DNA from: an uncultured Eubacteriaceae bacterium
GTDB lineage: Bacteria > Bacillota > Clostridia > Eubacteriales > Anaerofustaceae
Reading direction: 5' to 3'
DNA: 5,519 bases
Assembly (NCBI GenBank): GCA_947058225.1
Contig: CAMSGF010000068.1
Location: forward strand, 1 to 5,519
A model generated the notes under the pieces. The model made no database searches and was not told the DNA's origin. It saw only the letters and a list, made by a program, of their open reading frames with translations. The translations under genes were made by a program, and so were the position numbers. Numbering within the stretch: position 1 is the stretch's first letter; each line of letters opens with the position of its first letter. Positions 1-5,236 of this stretch are shown here, piece by piece.

Positions 1-1299
1 CCTAATATGACGGTTTATGAAAATATAGCATATTCTTTGAAAATAAGAAAAGTGGATGAAAATAATAAGAATTATAAGGATATAGACGGTGTTTTGTTTT
101 CAAAAGATGGAACTATATTGTATAAATACCCTTATGGCAGGTCATCAAACTCAAAGTATATTATTCCGGACACAGTTAAATCAATAGAGGATAATGCGTT
201 TTTTGGATGCAGTTCATTAATTGGAATAACAATACCGGATGGAGTTATTGATATTGGAACCAGTGCTTTTGAAGGATGCAGCTCACTTTTGAATATGATT
301 ATTCCAGAAGGTGTTAATTGTATAAAGCAAAATACTTTTAGATTTTGTTTTGATTTAAGGAGTGTGACAATTTCAAATAGTGTTTGTAGCATAGGAGATT
401 ATGCGTTTAATGAATGTTCAAGTCTTAGGAGTGTAAAAATGGGGGAAGGTGTGACATCAATTGGTATGTATGCATTTTGGAATTGTTTTGGACTTGAAAA
501 TATAAATTTATCGAATAGGTTAGAAAGTATTGGTAAAGGAGCTTTTAACAGTTGCAGTATGCTTAAAAATATAGTTATACCGAGGAGTGTTACAACGATT
601 GATGAAGATGCTTTTTATTGGTGCACATCACTACTTAGCATAGTTATACAAGAAAGTGTCACAAATTTTGGAAAAGATGTATTTTTTGAATGTAATAATC
701 TGATTGCATACGTGTATAAAGATTCATCTGCGAAGAATTATTGTATTGCTAATAAAATTAAATACAGGGAATATACGAATTTTATAAAATCATCTTCAAT
801 AAAGTTTAATTTAAAATCAAAGCGTGTTTCTCTTGGAAAGCCTGTGACATTAAAAGTATCTACTGTGCCAAAAAATGCGACTGTCAGAAACTTTTTATGG
901 GGAATTAACAATAGAAAAGTTGCTACTGTTTCAAATTATGGAAAGGTTGTTGGTAAAAAGGTTGGAAGTGTTGTTGTGAGGGCATCTTCATTAGATGGCA
1001 GTGATGCAAGGTGCAGTGTGACACTTACTGTCGTTCCTGCAAGAGTATCAAAGGTAAAGATAAAATCAGGAAAGAAAAAAGCGACACTTACCATTACAAA
1101 GACAAAAGGAGCGAAAAAATACGAAATATATCGTTCTAAAAAGAAAAACAAGGGTTTTAAAAGAATTAAAACTACATCTAAATTAAAGTATACAAATAAA
1201 AATCTTAAGTCAAAAAAGACTTATTATTATAAGGTTAGGGCGATAGATGGTAAATATAAGGGTGATTTCAGCAAGGTTTATAAGGTTAAGGTAAAATAA
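1..1299 (+). CDS. BspA-like leucine-rich-repeat surface protein with Ig-like and FN3-like C-terminal domains (5'-partial)
   Basis: The frame is open to the left edge, and the first ATG (position 7) has no ribosome binding site and falls inside repeat-type sequence, so the true start and any signal peptide lie outside the window. Numbering from that ATG, residues 12-45 are the 'IDGVLFSKDGTILYKYP' element typical of LRR_5/BspA proteins. Residues 52-235 are eight 23-residue repeats of the form xIPxxVxxIGxxAFxxCxxLxxI. Residues 236-256 form the usual capping segment. Residues about 263-343 look like a bacterial Ig-like (Big_2) domain, with 'SLGKPVTLKVSTVPKNATV', 'VATVSNYGKVVGKKVG' and a closing 'VTLTVV'. 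Residues about 345-430 resemble a fibronectin type III domain ('GAKKYEIYRSKKKNKGFKRI', 'TYYYKVRAIDGKYKGDFS') and are very lysine-rich. No LPXTG motif, SLH domain or membrane anchor is visible at the C-terminus. The family is secreted or surface-bound and often involved in adhesion; that role here is inferred. Confidence 0.88.
   Translation, partial: PNMTVYENIAYSLKIRKVDENNKNYKDIDGVLFSKDGTILYKYPYGRSSNSKYIIPDTVKSIEDNAFFGCSSLIGITIPDGVIDIGTSAFEGCSSLLNMIIPEGVNCIKQNTFRFCFDLRSVTISNSVCSIGDYAFNECSSLRSVKMGEGVTSIGMYAFWNCFGLENINLSNRLESIGKGAFNSCSMLKNIVIPRSVTTIDEDAFYWCTSLLSIVIQESVTNFGKDVFFECNNLIAYVYKDSSAKNYCIANKIKYREYTNFIKSSSIKFNLKSKRVSLGKPVTLKVSTVPKNATVRNFLWGINNRKVATVSNYGKVVGKKVGSVVVRASSLDGSDARCSVTLTVVPARVSKVKIKSGKKKATLTITKTKGAKKYEIYRSKKKNKGFKRIKTTSKLKYTNKNLKSKKTYYYKVRAIDGKYKGDFSKVYKVKVK
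160..711 (+). repeat. Eight tandem 23-residue LRR_5 repeats within the surface protein
   Basis: Eight consecutive 69-bp coding units run without insertions or deletions, starting at residues 52, 75, 98, 121, 144, 167, 190 and 213 of the window numbering. Each has a hydrophobic strand, a turn, 'AF' or similar at positions 13-14, a Cys at position 17 and a Leu at position 20. At DNA level the units have diverged considerably, so this is an old protein-level repeat and not a recent tandem duplication. Confidence 0.85.
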
Positions 1300-1322
1300 A
1301 AAAGACCTATATGGTCTTTTTT
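1298..1322 (+). terminator. Rho-independent terminator of the LRR protein gene
   Basis: The stem AAAAAAGACC (1298-1307) pairs perfectly with GGTCTTTTTT (1313-1322) around a TATAT loop. The arm begins inside the TAA stop codon, and the 3' arm provides the U-tract. The flanking A and T runs are symmetric, so it could also work on minus-strand transcripts. Confidence 0.85.
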
Positions 1323-1490
1323 ATTTTAAATATTATTTGTTTTGTATTAGTTTGATTTTTTTATAAAGTTTTGGTAATAAGGAGTATGCTATTGTGGAAA
1401 TTAATGTTAGGTTGTTATTTTTAGGTGGTATTAGTGTGGTGGGGAAATTTTGTATTTTTACTTGAATATTATGACAGAGAAATTTTGTTT
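1323..1490. other. Gene-poor spacer left of the multi-hairpin element
   Basis: No convincing gene is present. The only coding-like item is a 23-codon frame from GTG 1394 to TGA 1465 ('VEINVRLLFLGGISVVGKFC' and three further residues). It has AAGGAG at 1379-1384, nine bases before the GTG. No good promoter was seen and the peptide is unassigned. The stretch becomes locally G-rich from about 1421 onwards (TAGGTGG, GTGTGGTGGGG). This is weakly complementary to the C-rich side right of the element, such as CCCCACAC and TAACCTA at 1636-1651. Confidence 0.4.
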
Positions 1491-1491
1491 A

Positions 1492-1637
1492 GGAGGGGAG
1501 GGGCGGCGGCTTTTAAAAAGGAGAGATTTTAAAAATGAATTTTTAAAATCTCTCCTTTTTAAAAGTTCAGGCGAATGAAATTCGCCTGTTAGTGAAGTGC
1601 AAAATCACTTCACCCGCCGCCCCTCCACTCTTCCTCC
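1492..1637. repeat. GC-rich closing stem enclosing three hairpins (four-way-junction palindromic element)
   Basis: A perfect 13-bp stem, 12 of 13 pairs G-C, joins GGAGGGGCGGCGG (1497-1509) to CCGCCGCCCCTCC (1614-1626). Inside it are three perfect hairpins. The first pairs 1510-1535 with 1540-1565 (26 bp). The second pairs 1568-1576 with 1580-1588 (9 bp, CAGGCGAAT). The third pairs 1592-1599 with 1606-1613 (8 bp, GTGAAGTG). Only TT (1566-1567) and GTTA-region bases 1589-1591 remain unpaired at the junction. Beyond a 6-nt bulge, 1492-1496 (GGAGG) can also pair with 1633-1637 (CCTCC). It sits between convergent genes, each with its own terminator, and encodes no protein. Candidate natures are a miniature palindromic mobile repeat, a structured ncRNA, or a cruciform DNA signal. 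The folding potential is seen directly; the function is unknown. Confidence 0.8.
1510..1565. repeat. 26-bp perfect long hairpin inside the palindromic element
   Basis: 1510-1535 is the exact reverse complement of 1540-1565, with TGAA at the tip. The stem alternates AT runs with a central GGAGAGA/TCTCTCC block. The terminal CTTTTAAAAAG is itself nearly palindromic. Perfect arms of this length in non-coding DNA suggest either recent origin or maintenance by selection or gene conversion. Confidence 0.85.
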
Positions 1638-1639
1638 CC

Positions 1640-1823
1640 ACACATAACCTATTCTACCTTTTAAAGCATATACATATAAATTCACCAACCATATAAAACT
1701 AATTTATTAAAAACAATACATTATAACTGTCATAATATTTAGTATTAAATTCAACAAACTTTACTTAACTTAACATTAAAAAATATATTTTAATAAATGA
1801 AAATATAACACTGTTAACATATA
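1640..1823. other. AT-rich gene-free spacer right of the multi-hairpin element
   Basis: No open reading frame with a ribosome binding site is present on either strand. The stretch contains the right arm of the 13-bp inverted repeat (1727-1739) and an AT-only near-palindrome (ATTAAAA at 1775-1781 against TTTTAAT at 1788-1794). Nothing else is recognisable. Confidence 0.5.
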
Positions 1824-1851
1824 AAAAAAGCACCATTTTAGGTGCTTTTTT
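1824..1851 (-). terminator. Rho-independent terminator of the rpsB-tsf operon
   Basis: AAAAAAGCACC (1824-1834) pairs with GGTGCTTTTTT (1841-1851) around ATTTTA. Read on the minus strand it lies 17 nt after the tsf stop codon. It is followed by seven Ts (1829-1823), a good U-tract. Symmetric A/T flanks make it potentially bidirectional. It ends the operon after tsf, so no pyrH or frr is joined to this transcript. Confidence 0.88.
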
Positions 1852-1868
1852 ATATTTACAAATTGCAA

Positions 1869-2777
1869 TTACTGCAGTTGTTTTTTAATTTCTTCTGCAA
1901 AATTTTCTTCTCTCTTTTCAAGACCTTCGCCCATTTGATATCTTGTGAAATCATTAATTTTTACATCAGTTCCCGTCTTTGCCCCTATTTCTTTTGCAAG
2001 AGATGTAACGGTATAATCGCCGTTTTTAACAAAGACTTGTTCAACAAGACATATTTCTTTGTACATCTTTGAAATCTTTCCTTCAACGATTCTTTCAATA
2101 ACCTTATCAGGTTTGCCTTCGTTTTTAGCCTGATTTGCATAAACTTCAGATTCTTTTTCAATTTCTTCTTTTGAAACGTCATCCCTTGTAAGGTATCTTG
2201 GAGCAGCAGCTGCAATTTGCATAGAAATATCTTTTACAAATTCTTTAAATTCTTCTTTTGCACTATCTCCATCAATTGATACGATAGCTCCGATTTTTCC
2301 ACCCATATGAATGTAAGTTCCTATCATACCATTTTCTGCTTCTTCCCTTGCAAATCTTCTAATGACAATATTTTCTCCTATAACTGCAATCTTTTCTTTT
2401 AATAAGTCTTGAACAGACTTTCCGTCTTTTTCAGATGCTAACAATTCTTCAACATCTTTAGGATTGTTTTCAGCAATAAATTCAGCAATTTCTTTTACAA
2501 AACTTTGGAAATCATCATTCTTTGCAACAAAGTCAGTTTCGCAGTTAATTTCAACGATTGCTCCGACTTTCCCATCTTCACTTACATATGAGCCGACAGC
2601 TCCTTCTGCTGCAACTCTGTCAGATTTCTTTCCTGCTGATGCAAGTCCTTTTTCTCTTAAAAATACAATAGCTTTTTGTATATCTCCGTCACATTCAACA
2701 AGGGCTTTTTTACAGTCCATCATTCCTGCACCGGTTTTTTCTCTTAATTCCTTTACTTGTTTAGCTGTTAATGCCAT
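1869..2777 (-). CDS. tsf: Translation elongation factor Ts
   Basis: EF-Ts is the cytoplasmic nucleotide-exchange factor that recycles EF-Tu-GDP to EF-Tu-GTP. The 302-residue product begins with the family's UBA-like N-terminal domain (residues 1-55, 'LREKTGAGMMDCKKAL' at 11-26). The hallmark 'TDFVAKND' is at 81-88, and contains the Asp-Phe pair known to contact the Mg-binding region of EF-Tu. The core repeats 'GTYIHMGGKIGAIV' (153-166) and 'MQIAAAAPRYL' (186-196) follow. Next come a coiled-coil-like segment at about 202-250 with 'GKPDKVIERIVEGK', and the C-terminal 'RYQMGEGLEKREENFAEEI' (279-297). Length is near the family norm and no key region is missing. The ATG is preceded by AAGGAG (plus-strand 2786-2791) at 8-nt spacing. 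It follows rpsB after an 18-nt gap in the same operon. Confidence 0.98.
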   Translation of the reverse strand: MALTAKQVKELREKTGAGMMDCKKALVECDGDIQKAIVFLREKGLASAGKKSDRVAAEGAVGSYVSEDGKVGAIVEINCETDFVAKNDDFQSFVKEIAEFIAENNPKDVEELLASEKDGKSVQDLLKEKIAVIGENIVIRRFAREEAENGMIGTYIHMGGKIGAIVSIDGDSAKEEFKEFVKDISMQIAAAAPRYLTRDDVSKEEIEKESEVYANQAKNEGKPDKVIERIVEGKISKMYKEICLVEQVFVKNGDYTVTSLAKEIGAKTGTDVKINDFTRYQMGEGLEKREENFAEEIKKQLQ

Positions 2778-2795
2778 TCCCTTTTCTCCTTTATA

Positions 2796-3608
2796 TTATT
2801 CTACTTCCTTTTCAGTTGCGGGTTGTGCTACTTCACTTGGAGCTTCATCTAATACAACAGGTCCATCAACTGTTTCTTCACTTTGATCTGCCACTTGTTC
2901 ATCCATAGCAGCACTGCCTAACTGTCCGCCTTCTTTTCCTTCCAAAGCAGCTGTTGCAATAGTTGTAGCAATTAATGATACTGCTCTTATAGCATCATCA
3001 TTTCCCGGAATTGGATAATCAATTTCATCAGGGTCGCAGTTCGTATCAACAATAGCGACAATTGGAATATTAAGTCTTTTAGCTTCCGCAACGGCGATTC
3101 TTTCTTTCTTAGGGTCTATTATAAATAGTGCATCAGGAATTTTTTCCATATTCTTAATTCCACCAAGGAATTTTTCAAGCTTATCCCTTTGATTTTTTAA
3201 TCCGATAACTTCTTTCTTTGGAAGTAGATCAAAAGTTCCGTCTTCTTCCATTTGATTGAGTTCGTGTAATCTTTGAATTCTCTTTGAAATTGTTGAGAAA
3301 TTTGTAAGAGTTCCACCAAGCCATCTTTGGTTGATATAAGGCATTTCACATCTCTTTGCCTGTGTTTCAACAGCTTCTTGTGCTTGTTTTTTTGTTCCAA
3401 TGAACATTATTTCTCCACCGTCTTCCACAATTTCCTTTACAAATTTGCACGCATCATCTACAAGTCCTACAGTTTGTTGTAGGTCAATAATGTAGATTCC
3501 GTTTCTTTCAGTGAAGATGAATTTTTTCATTTTCGGATTCCATCTTCTCGTTTGATGACCAAATTGAACTCCGGCCTCAAGCAGTTGTTTCATTTGAATG
3601 TAACTCAT
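2796..3608 (-). CDS. rpsB: 30S ribosomal protein S2
   Basis: S2 binds late to the 30S subunit near the head-body junction and is needed for S1 function and initiation where S1 is present. Recognisable family segments are '[20 protein letters not shown]' (6-25), '[13 protein letters not shown]' (35-47), '[12 protein letters not shown]' (69-80), '[13 protein letters not shown]' (95-107), '[19 protein letters not shown]' (158-176) and '[20 protein letters not shown]' (188-207). The globular S2 fold ends near residue 228. A further tail of about 40 residues is rich in Glu, Asp, Ala, Val and Gln and probably disordered, which makes the protein (270 aa) longer than a minimal S2. The ATG is preceded by AAGGAGG (plus-strand 3617-3623) with 8-nt spacing. 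It is the first gene of the rpsB-tsf operon, behind a structured leader. Confidence 0.98.
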   Translation of the reverse strand: MSYIQMKQLLEAGVQFGHQTRRWNPKMKKFIFTERNGIYIIDLQQTVGLVDDACKFVKEIVEDGGEIMFIGTKKQAQEAVETQAKRCEMPYINQRWLGGTLTNFSTISKRIQRLHELNQMEEDGTFDLLPKKEVIGLKNQRDKLEKFLGGIKNMEKIPDALFIIDPKKERIAVAEAKRLNIPIVAIVDTNCDPDEIDYPIPGNDDAIRAVSLIATTIATAALEGKEGGQLGSAAMDEQVADQSEETVDGPVVLDEAPSEVAQPATEKEVE

Positions 3609-3692
3609 TCTTTTTTCCTCCTTAGGTTTTTCTTCAATATGCTCTTTATAATCACCAAAGGATTAGCATATTTGATTATTGGTACATAACCT
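3609..3692 (-). promoter_or_regulatory. Structured 5' leader of rpsB, candidate S2 autoregulatory RNA
   Basis: Between the predicted transcription start (about 3691) and the rpsB ATG lies a leader of about 80 nt with several exact complementarities. A five-pair stem (AGGTT at 3692-3688 with AACCT at 3628-3624) closes the whole leader just ahead of the AAGGAGG. An 8-bp stem pairs AATATGCT (3672-3665) with AGCATATT (3643-3636). A 7-bp pairing joins ATAATCA (3679-3673) to TGATTAT (3654-3648). The last two interleave, so they form either a pseudoknot or alternative folds. A local AATC/GATT stem (3664-3661 with 3653-3650) fits only the second stem. Ribosomal protein operons are often controlled by product binding to the leader; that such control occurs here is inferred. 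Confidence 0.5.
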
Positions 3693-3697
3693 TTAAT

Positions 3698-3726
3698 ATA
3701 TTATCATAATTACAAATTTTTTACAA
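3698..3726 (-). promoter_or_regulatory. Promoter of the rpsB-tsf operon
   Basis: Read on the minus strand, TTGTAA (3726-3721) is separated by exactly 17 bp from TAATAT (3703-3698). A TG one base upstream of the -10 gives an extended -10 (TGaTAATAT). Each hexamer matches the sigma-A consensus at 4 of 6 positions, and the extended -10 and ideal spacing raise the likelihood. The start would fall near 3691, at the first bases of the leader closing stem. Confidence 0.6.
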
Positions 3727-3732
3727 GAAAAA

Positions 3733-3761
3733 TTTTTATAAAACATATGAATTTTTATAAT
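3733..3761 (+). promoter_or_regulatory. Likely promoter of the ylmC/ymxH-aspartokinase operon
   Basis: A perfect -10 TATAAT lies at 3756-3761. The best-spaced -35 is TTTTTA (3733-3738, 17-bp spacer), which is weak. The predicted start is near 3768, giving a leader of about 35 nt. That is too short for a lysine riboswitch or T-box. The region is so AT-rich that the -10 could be fortuitous. Confidence 0.45.
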
Positions 3762-3802
3762 ATATTAAGATAAATTAAATATATTTTATTGAGGTGATGA
3801 AA

Positions 3803-4042
3803 ATGAAACTATCTGAACTTAAAGACAGAGTTGTAATAAATGTAAATAATGGTGAAAAACTTGGCGTTTTAGGCAGATGCGACTTGAAAATTGATTCAAA
3901 AGAAGGTACAATAAAAGCTATCCTGATTCCAAAGGGAGGAATTAAGAACATTCTTTCTTTAGGAAGTGAATATATAAACATACCGTGGGAAAACATTGTA
4001 AAAATAGGAATGGATACTATCATGGTTGAATTAAAGGAGTAA
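3803..4042 (+). CDS. YlmC/YmxH-family PRC-barrel protein
   Basis: This small protein has 79 residues from the chosen start. The pattern is that of the YlmC/YmxH family: 'MKLSELKDRVVINVNNGEKL' opening, 'GVLGRCDLKIDSKEGTIKAI' strand-turn-strand, 'LIPKGG', then 'YINIPWENIVKIGMDTIMVE'. The family folds as a PRC barrel and is annotated as sporulation-related in Bacillus and Clostridia. Its molecular role is unknown, and the name does not prove that this organism sporulates. The frame can be extended to GTG 3794 or ATG 3797, but those overlap the GAGGTG ribosome binding site (3791-3796). ATG 3803, six bases after it, also gives the family's usual 'MKLSEL' N-terminus. Only 3 nt separate the stop from the aspartokinase ATG, so the two genes are translationally coupled or at least co-transcribed. 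No signal peptide or membrane segment is visible. Confidence 0.88.
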   Translation: MKLSELKDRVVINVNNGEKLGVLGRCDLKIDSKEGTIKAILIPKGGIKNILSLGSEYINIPWENIVKIGMDTIMVELKE

Positions 4043-4045
4043 TTT

Positions 4046-5236
4046 ATGAATATAGTTGTACAAAAATATGGCGGAACGAGTGTCAATACTGAAAAAAGAC
4101 GTGCTATGATTATAAAAAATGCTTTGGAGGCCATTGATGACGGCTTAAAGCCTGTCATAGTGGTTTCCGCTATGGGAAGAAAACCTGAACCTTATGCCAC
4201 AGACTCACTTTTAGCATTGTTACCCGACCCAAACAAAGCAAGTCTTAGAAATAAAGATTTGCTTACAAGCTGTGGAGAAATTATAACAACAGTTGTAGTG
4301 TGTGAAGAAATGAGGGCAAAAGGAATCAATGCCAGAGCTTTAACCGGTGGACAAGCCGGTATTATGACAAATGATAATTATGGTGAAAGCAAAATAATAA
4401 ATATAAACACAGTGAATCTGTTGAATCTGTTAAAACAAGATATAATACCTATCGTTGCAGGATTTCAGGGGATGAGTAAGGAAGGACAGATTTTAACTCT
4501 TGGAAGGGGTGGAAGTGACATAACTGCCACTGCCCTTGGAGCTGCACTTCACGCAGACTTAGTTGAAATTTATACAGATGTAGATGGAATAATGACAGCC
4601 GACCCAAGAATGGTAGAAGATGCGAAGTTAATAAAACAAATTAACTATGATGACATATTCCAACTCGCCGAATACGGAGCAAAAGTTATTCATCCAAGGG
4701 CAGTTGAATTTGCAATGAAAGCAGACGTTCCAATCGCTATATTAAACACAGAAAAAGGAAGAAACAATGCCGGAACAATAATAGATGAAATGGATAAAAA
4801 TATCTATTCGGAAAATAAATTCTCAGCAGTAACGCAAATTGACGGATGTTCTCAGGTCGATATAAAATTCACCGACATCCAAAAAGAAGATATTATGTTT
4901 GATACCCTCGCAAAAAAGGAAATTTCAATCGATATGATAAACATCTTCCCAGACAGAAAGACGTTCATAATCGACCACAACAGAAAAGCAATCGTTGAAA
5001 AGATTATGAATGATTTGGAGCTTGATTTTGAAATAAACGATAACTTTACAAAGATAACAATTATGGGAAGAATGAAAGGAGTGCCAGGAATTGTTGCAAA
5101 AATCATCGGAGCGCTTTATTCAAACGGGATATACGTTTATCAGTCCTCCGATTCCAACACTACAATTTCAGTATTGGTAGATGCAAAACAGGCAAAAGAA
5201 GCGCTAAATGTTTTACATAATAATTTAATAAAATAA
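4046..5236 (+). CDS. dapG: Aspartate kinase (monofunctional, DapG-like, two ACT domains)
   Basis: The enzyme phosphorylates L-aspartate with ATP to 4-phospho-aspartate, the committed step to diaminopimelate/lysine, threonine and methionine. The 396-residue product has an N-terminal amino-acid-kinase domain with 'KYGGTS' (7-12), 'SCGE' (75-78), 'TGGQAGIMTND' (100-110), 'GRGGSD' (153-158), 'YTDVDGIMTADPR' (176-188) and 'YGAKVIHPRAVE' (210-221). Two C-terminal ACT regulatory domains follow, at about 262-325 and 335-395. The second contains 'GVPGIVAKIIGALYSNGIYV' (345-364) and the effector-site-like 'QSSDSNTTISVLV' (366-378). The segment 'VVSAMGRKPEPYATDSLLAL' (39-58) closely resembles B. subtilis DapG (aspartokinase I, DAP-inhibited) rather than LysC; this is from memory, and effector specificity is inferred. 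The ribosome binding site AAAGGAG (4033-4039) overlaps the last codons of the upstream gene, six bases before the ATG. No homoserine dehydrogenase fusion is present. Confidence 0.93.
   Translation: MNIVVQKYGGTSVNTEKRRAMIIKNALEAIDDGLKPVIVVSAMGRKPEPYATDSLLALLPDPNKASLRNKDLLTSCGEIITTVVVCEEMRAKGINARALTGGQAGIMTNDNYGESKIININTVNLLNLLKQDIIPIVAGFQGMSKEGQILTLGRGGSDITATALGAALHADLVEIYTDVDGIMTADPRMVEDAKLIKQINYDDIFQLAEYGAKVIHPRAVEFAMKADVPIAILNTEKGRNNAGTIIDEMDKNIYSENKFSAVTQIDGCSQVDIKFTDIQKEDIMFDTLAKKEISIDMINIFPDRKTFIIDHNRKAIVEKIMNDLELDFEINDNFTKITIMGRMKGVPGIVAKIIGALYSNGIYVYQSSDSNTTISVLVDAKQAKEALNVLHNNLIK

Larger units (their letters stand above)
1465..1739. repeat. 13-bp inverted repeat flanking the multi-hairpin element
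   Basis: AATATTATGACAG at 1465-1477 is the exact reverse complement of CTGTCATAATATT at 1727-1739. The pair brackets the structured element asymmetrically, 14 bp outside its left edge and about 90 bp outside its right edge. It could be terminal inverted repeats of a non-autonomous element, but the sequence is AT-rich enough for chance to be possible. No target-site duplication is visible outside the arms. Confidence 0.3.

Noticed and set aside
160..711. Recent tandem DNA duplication or CRISPR-like array
   Set aside because: The 69-bp periodicity is clear only at protein level; the nucleotide units are well diverged and there are no spacers.
1518..1546. Tiny ORF (Met-Asn-Phe-stop) with AAGGAG 11 bases before its ATG, inside the long hairpin
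   Set aside because: Three codons buried in a perfect stem. The ATG falls at the tip only because of the arm sequence, so it is most likely coincidence.
1497..1626. tRNA or tmRNA-like cloverleaf
   Set aside because: There are three arms and a closing stem, but arm lengths (26, 9, 8 bp), a 13-bp acceptor-like stem and the lack of T-loop, D-loop or CCA signals exclude a tRNA.
2464..2886. 140-codon plus-strand ORF
   Set aside because: Antisense to the tsf start and rpsB end, both unmistakable genes. The translation is Ser/Phe-rich low-information sequence typical of a shadow frame.
3768..3802. Lysine riboswitch or T-box controlling the aspartokinase operon
   Set aside because: The whole gap upstream is short and AT-only, with no stems, no T-box motif and only about 35 nt of predicted leader.
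3794..3802. GTG or ATG starts at 3794 and 3797 for the ylmC-family gene
   Set aside because: They overlap the GAGGTG ribosome binding site. ATG 3803 has correct spacing and gives the family-typical N-terminus.
3775..4158. 127-codon minus-strand ORF
   Set aside because: Antisense to the ylmC-family gene, the ylmC promoter-proximal region and the aspartokinase start. Its hydrophobic composition is what an AT-rich antisense frame gives, and no ribosome binding site supports it.
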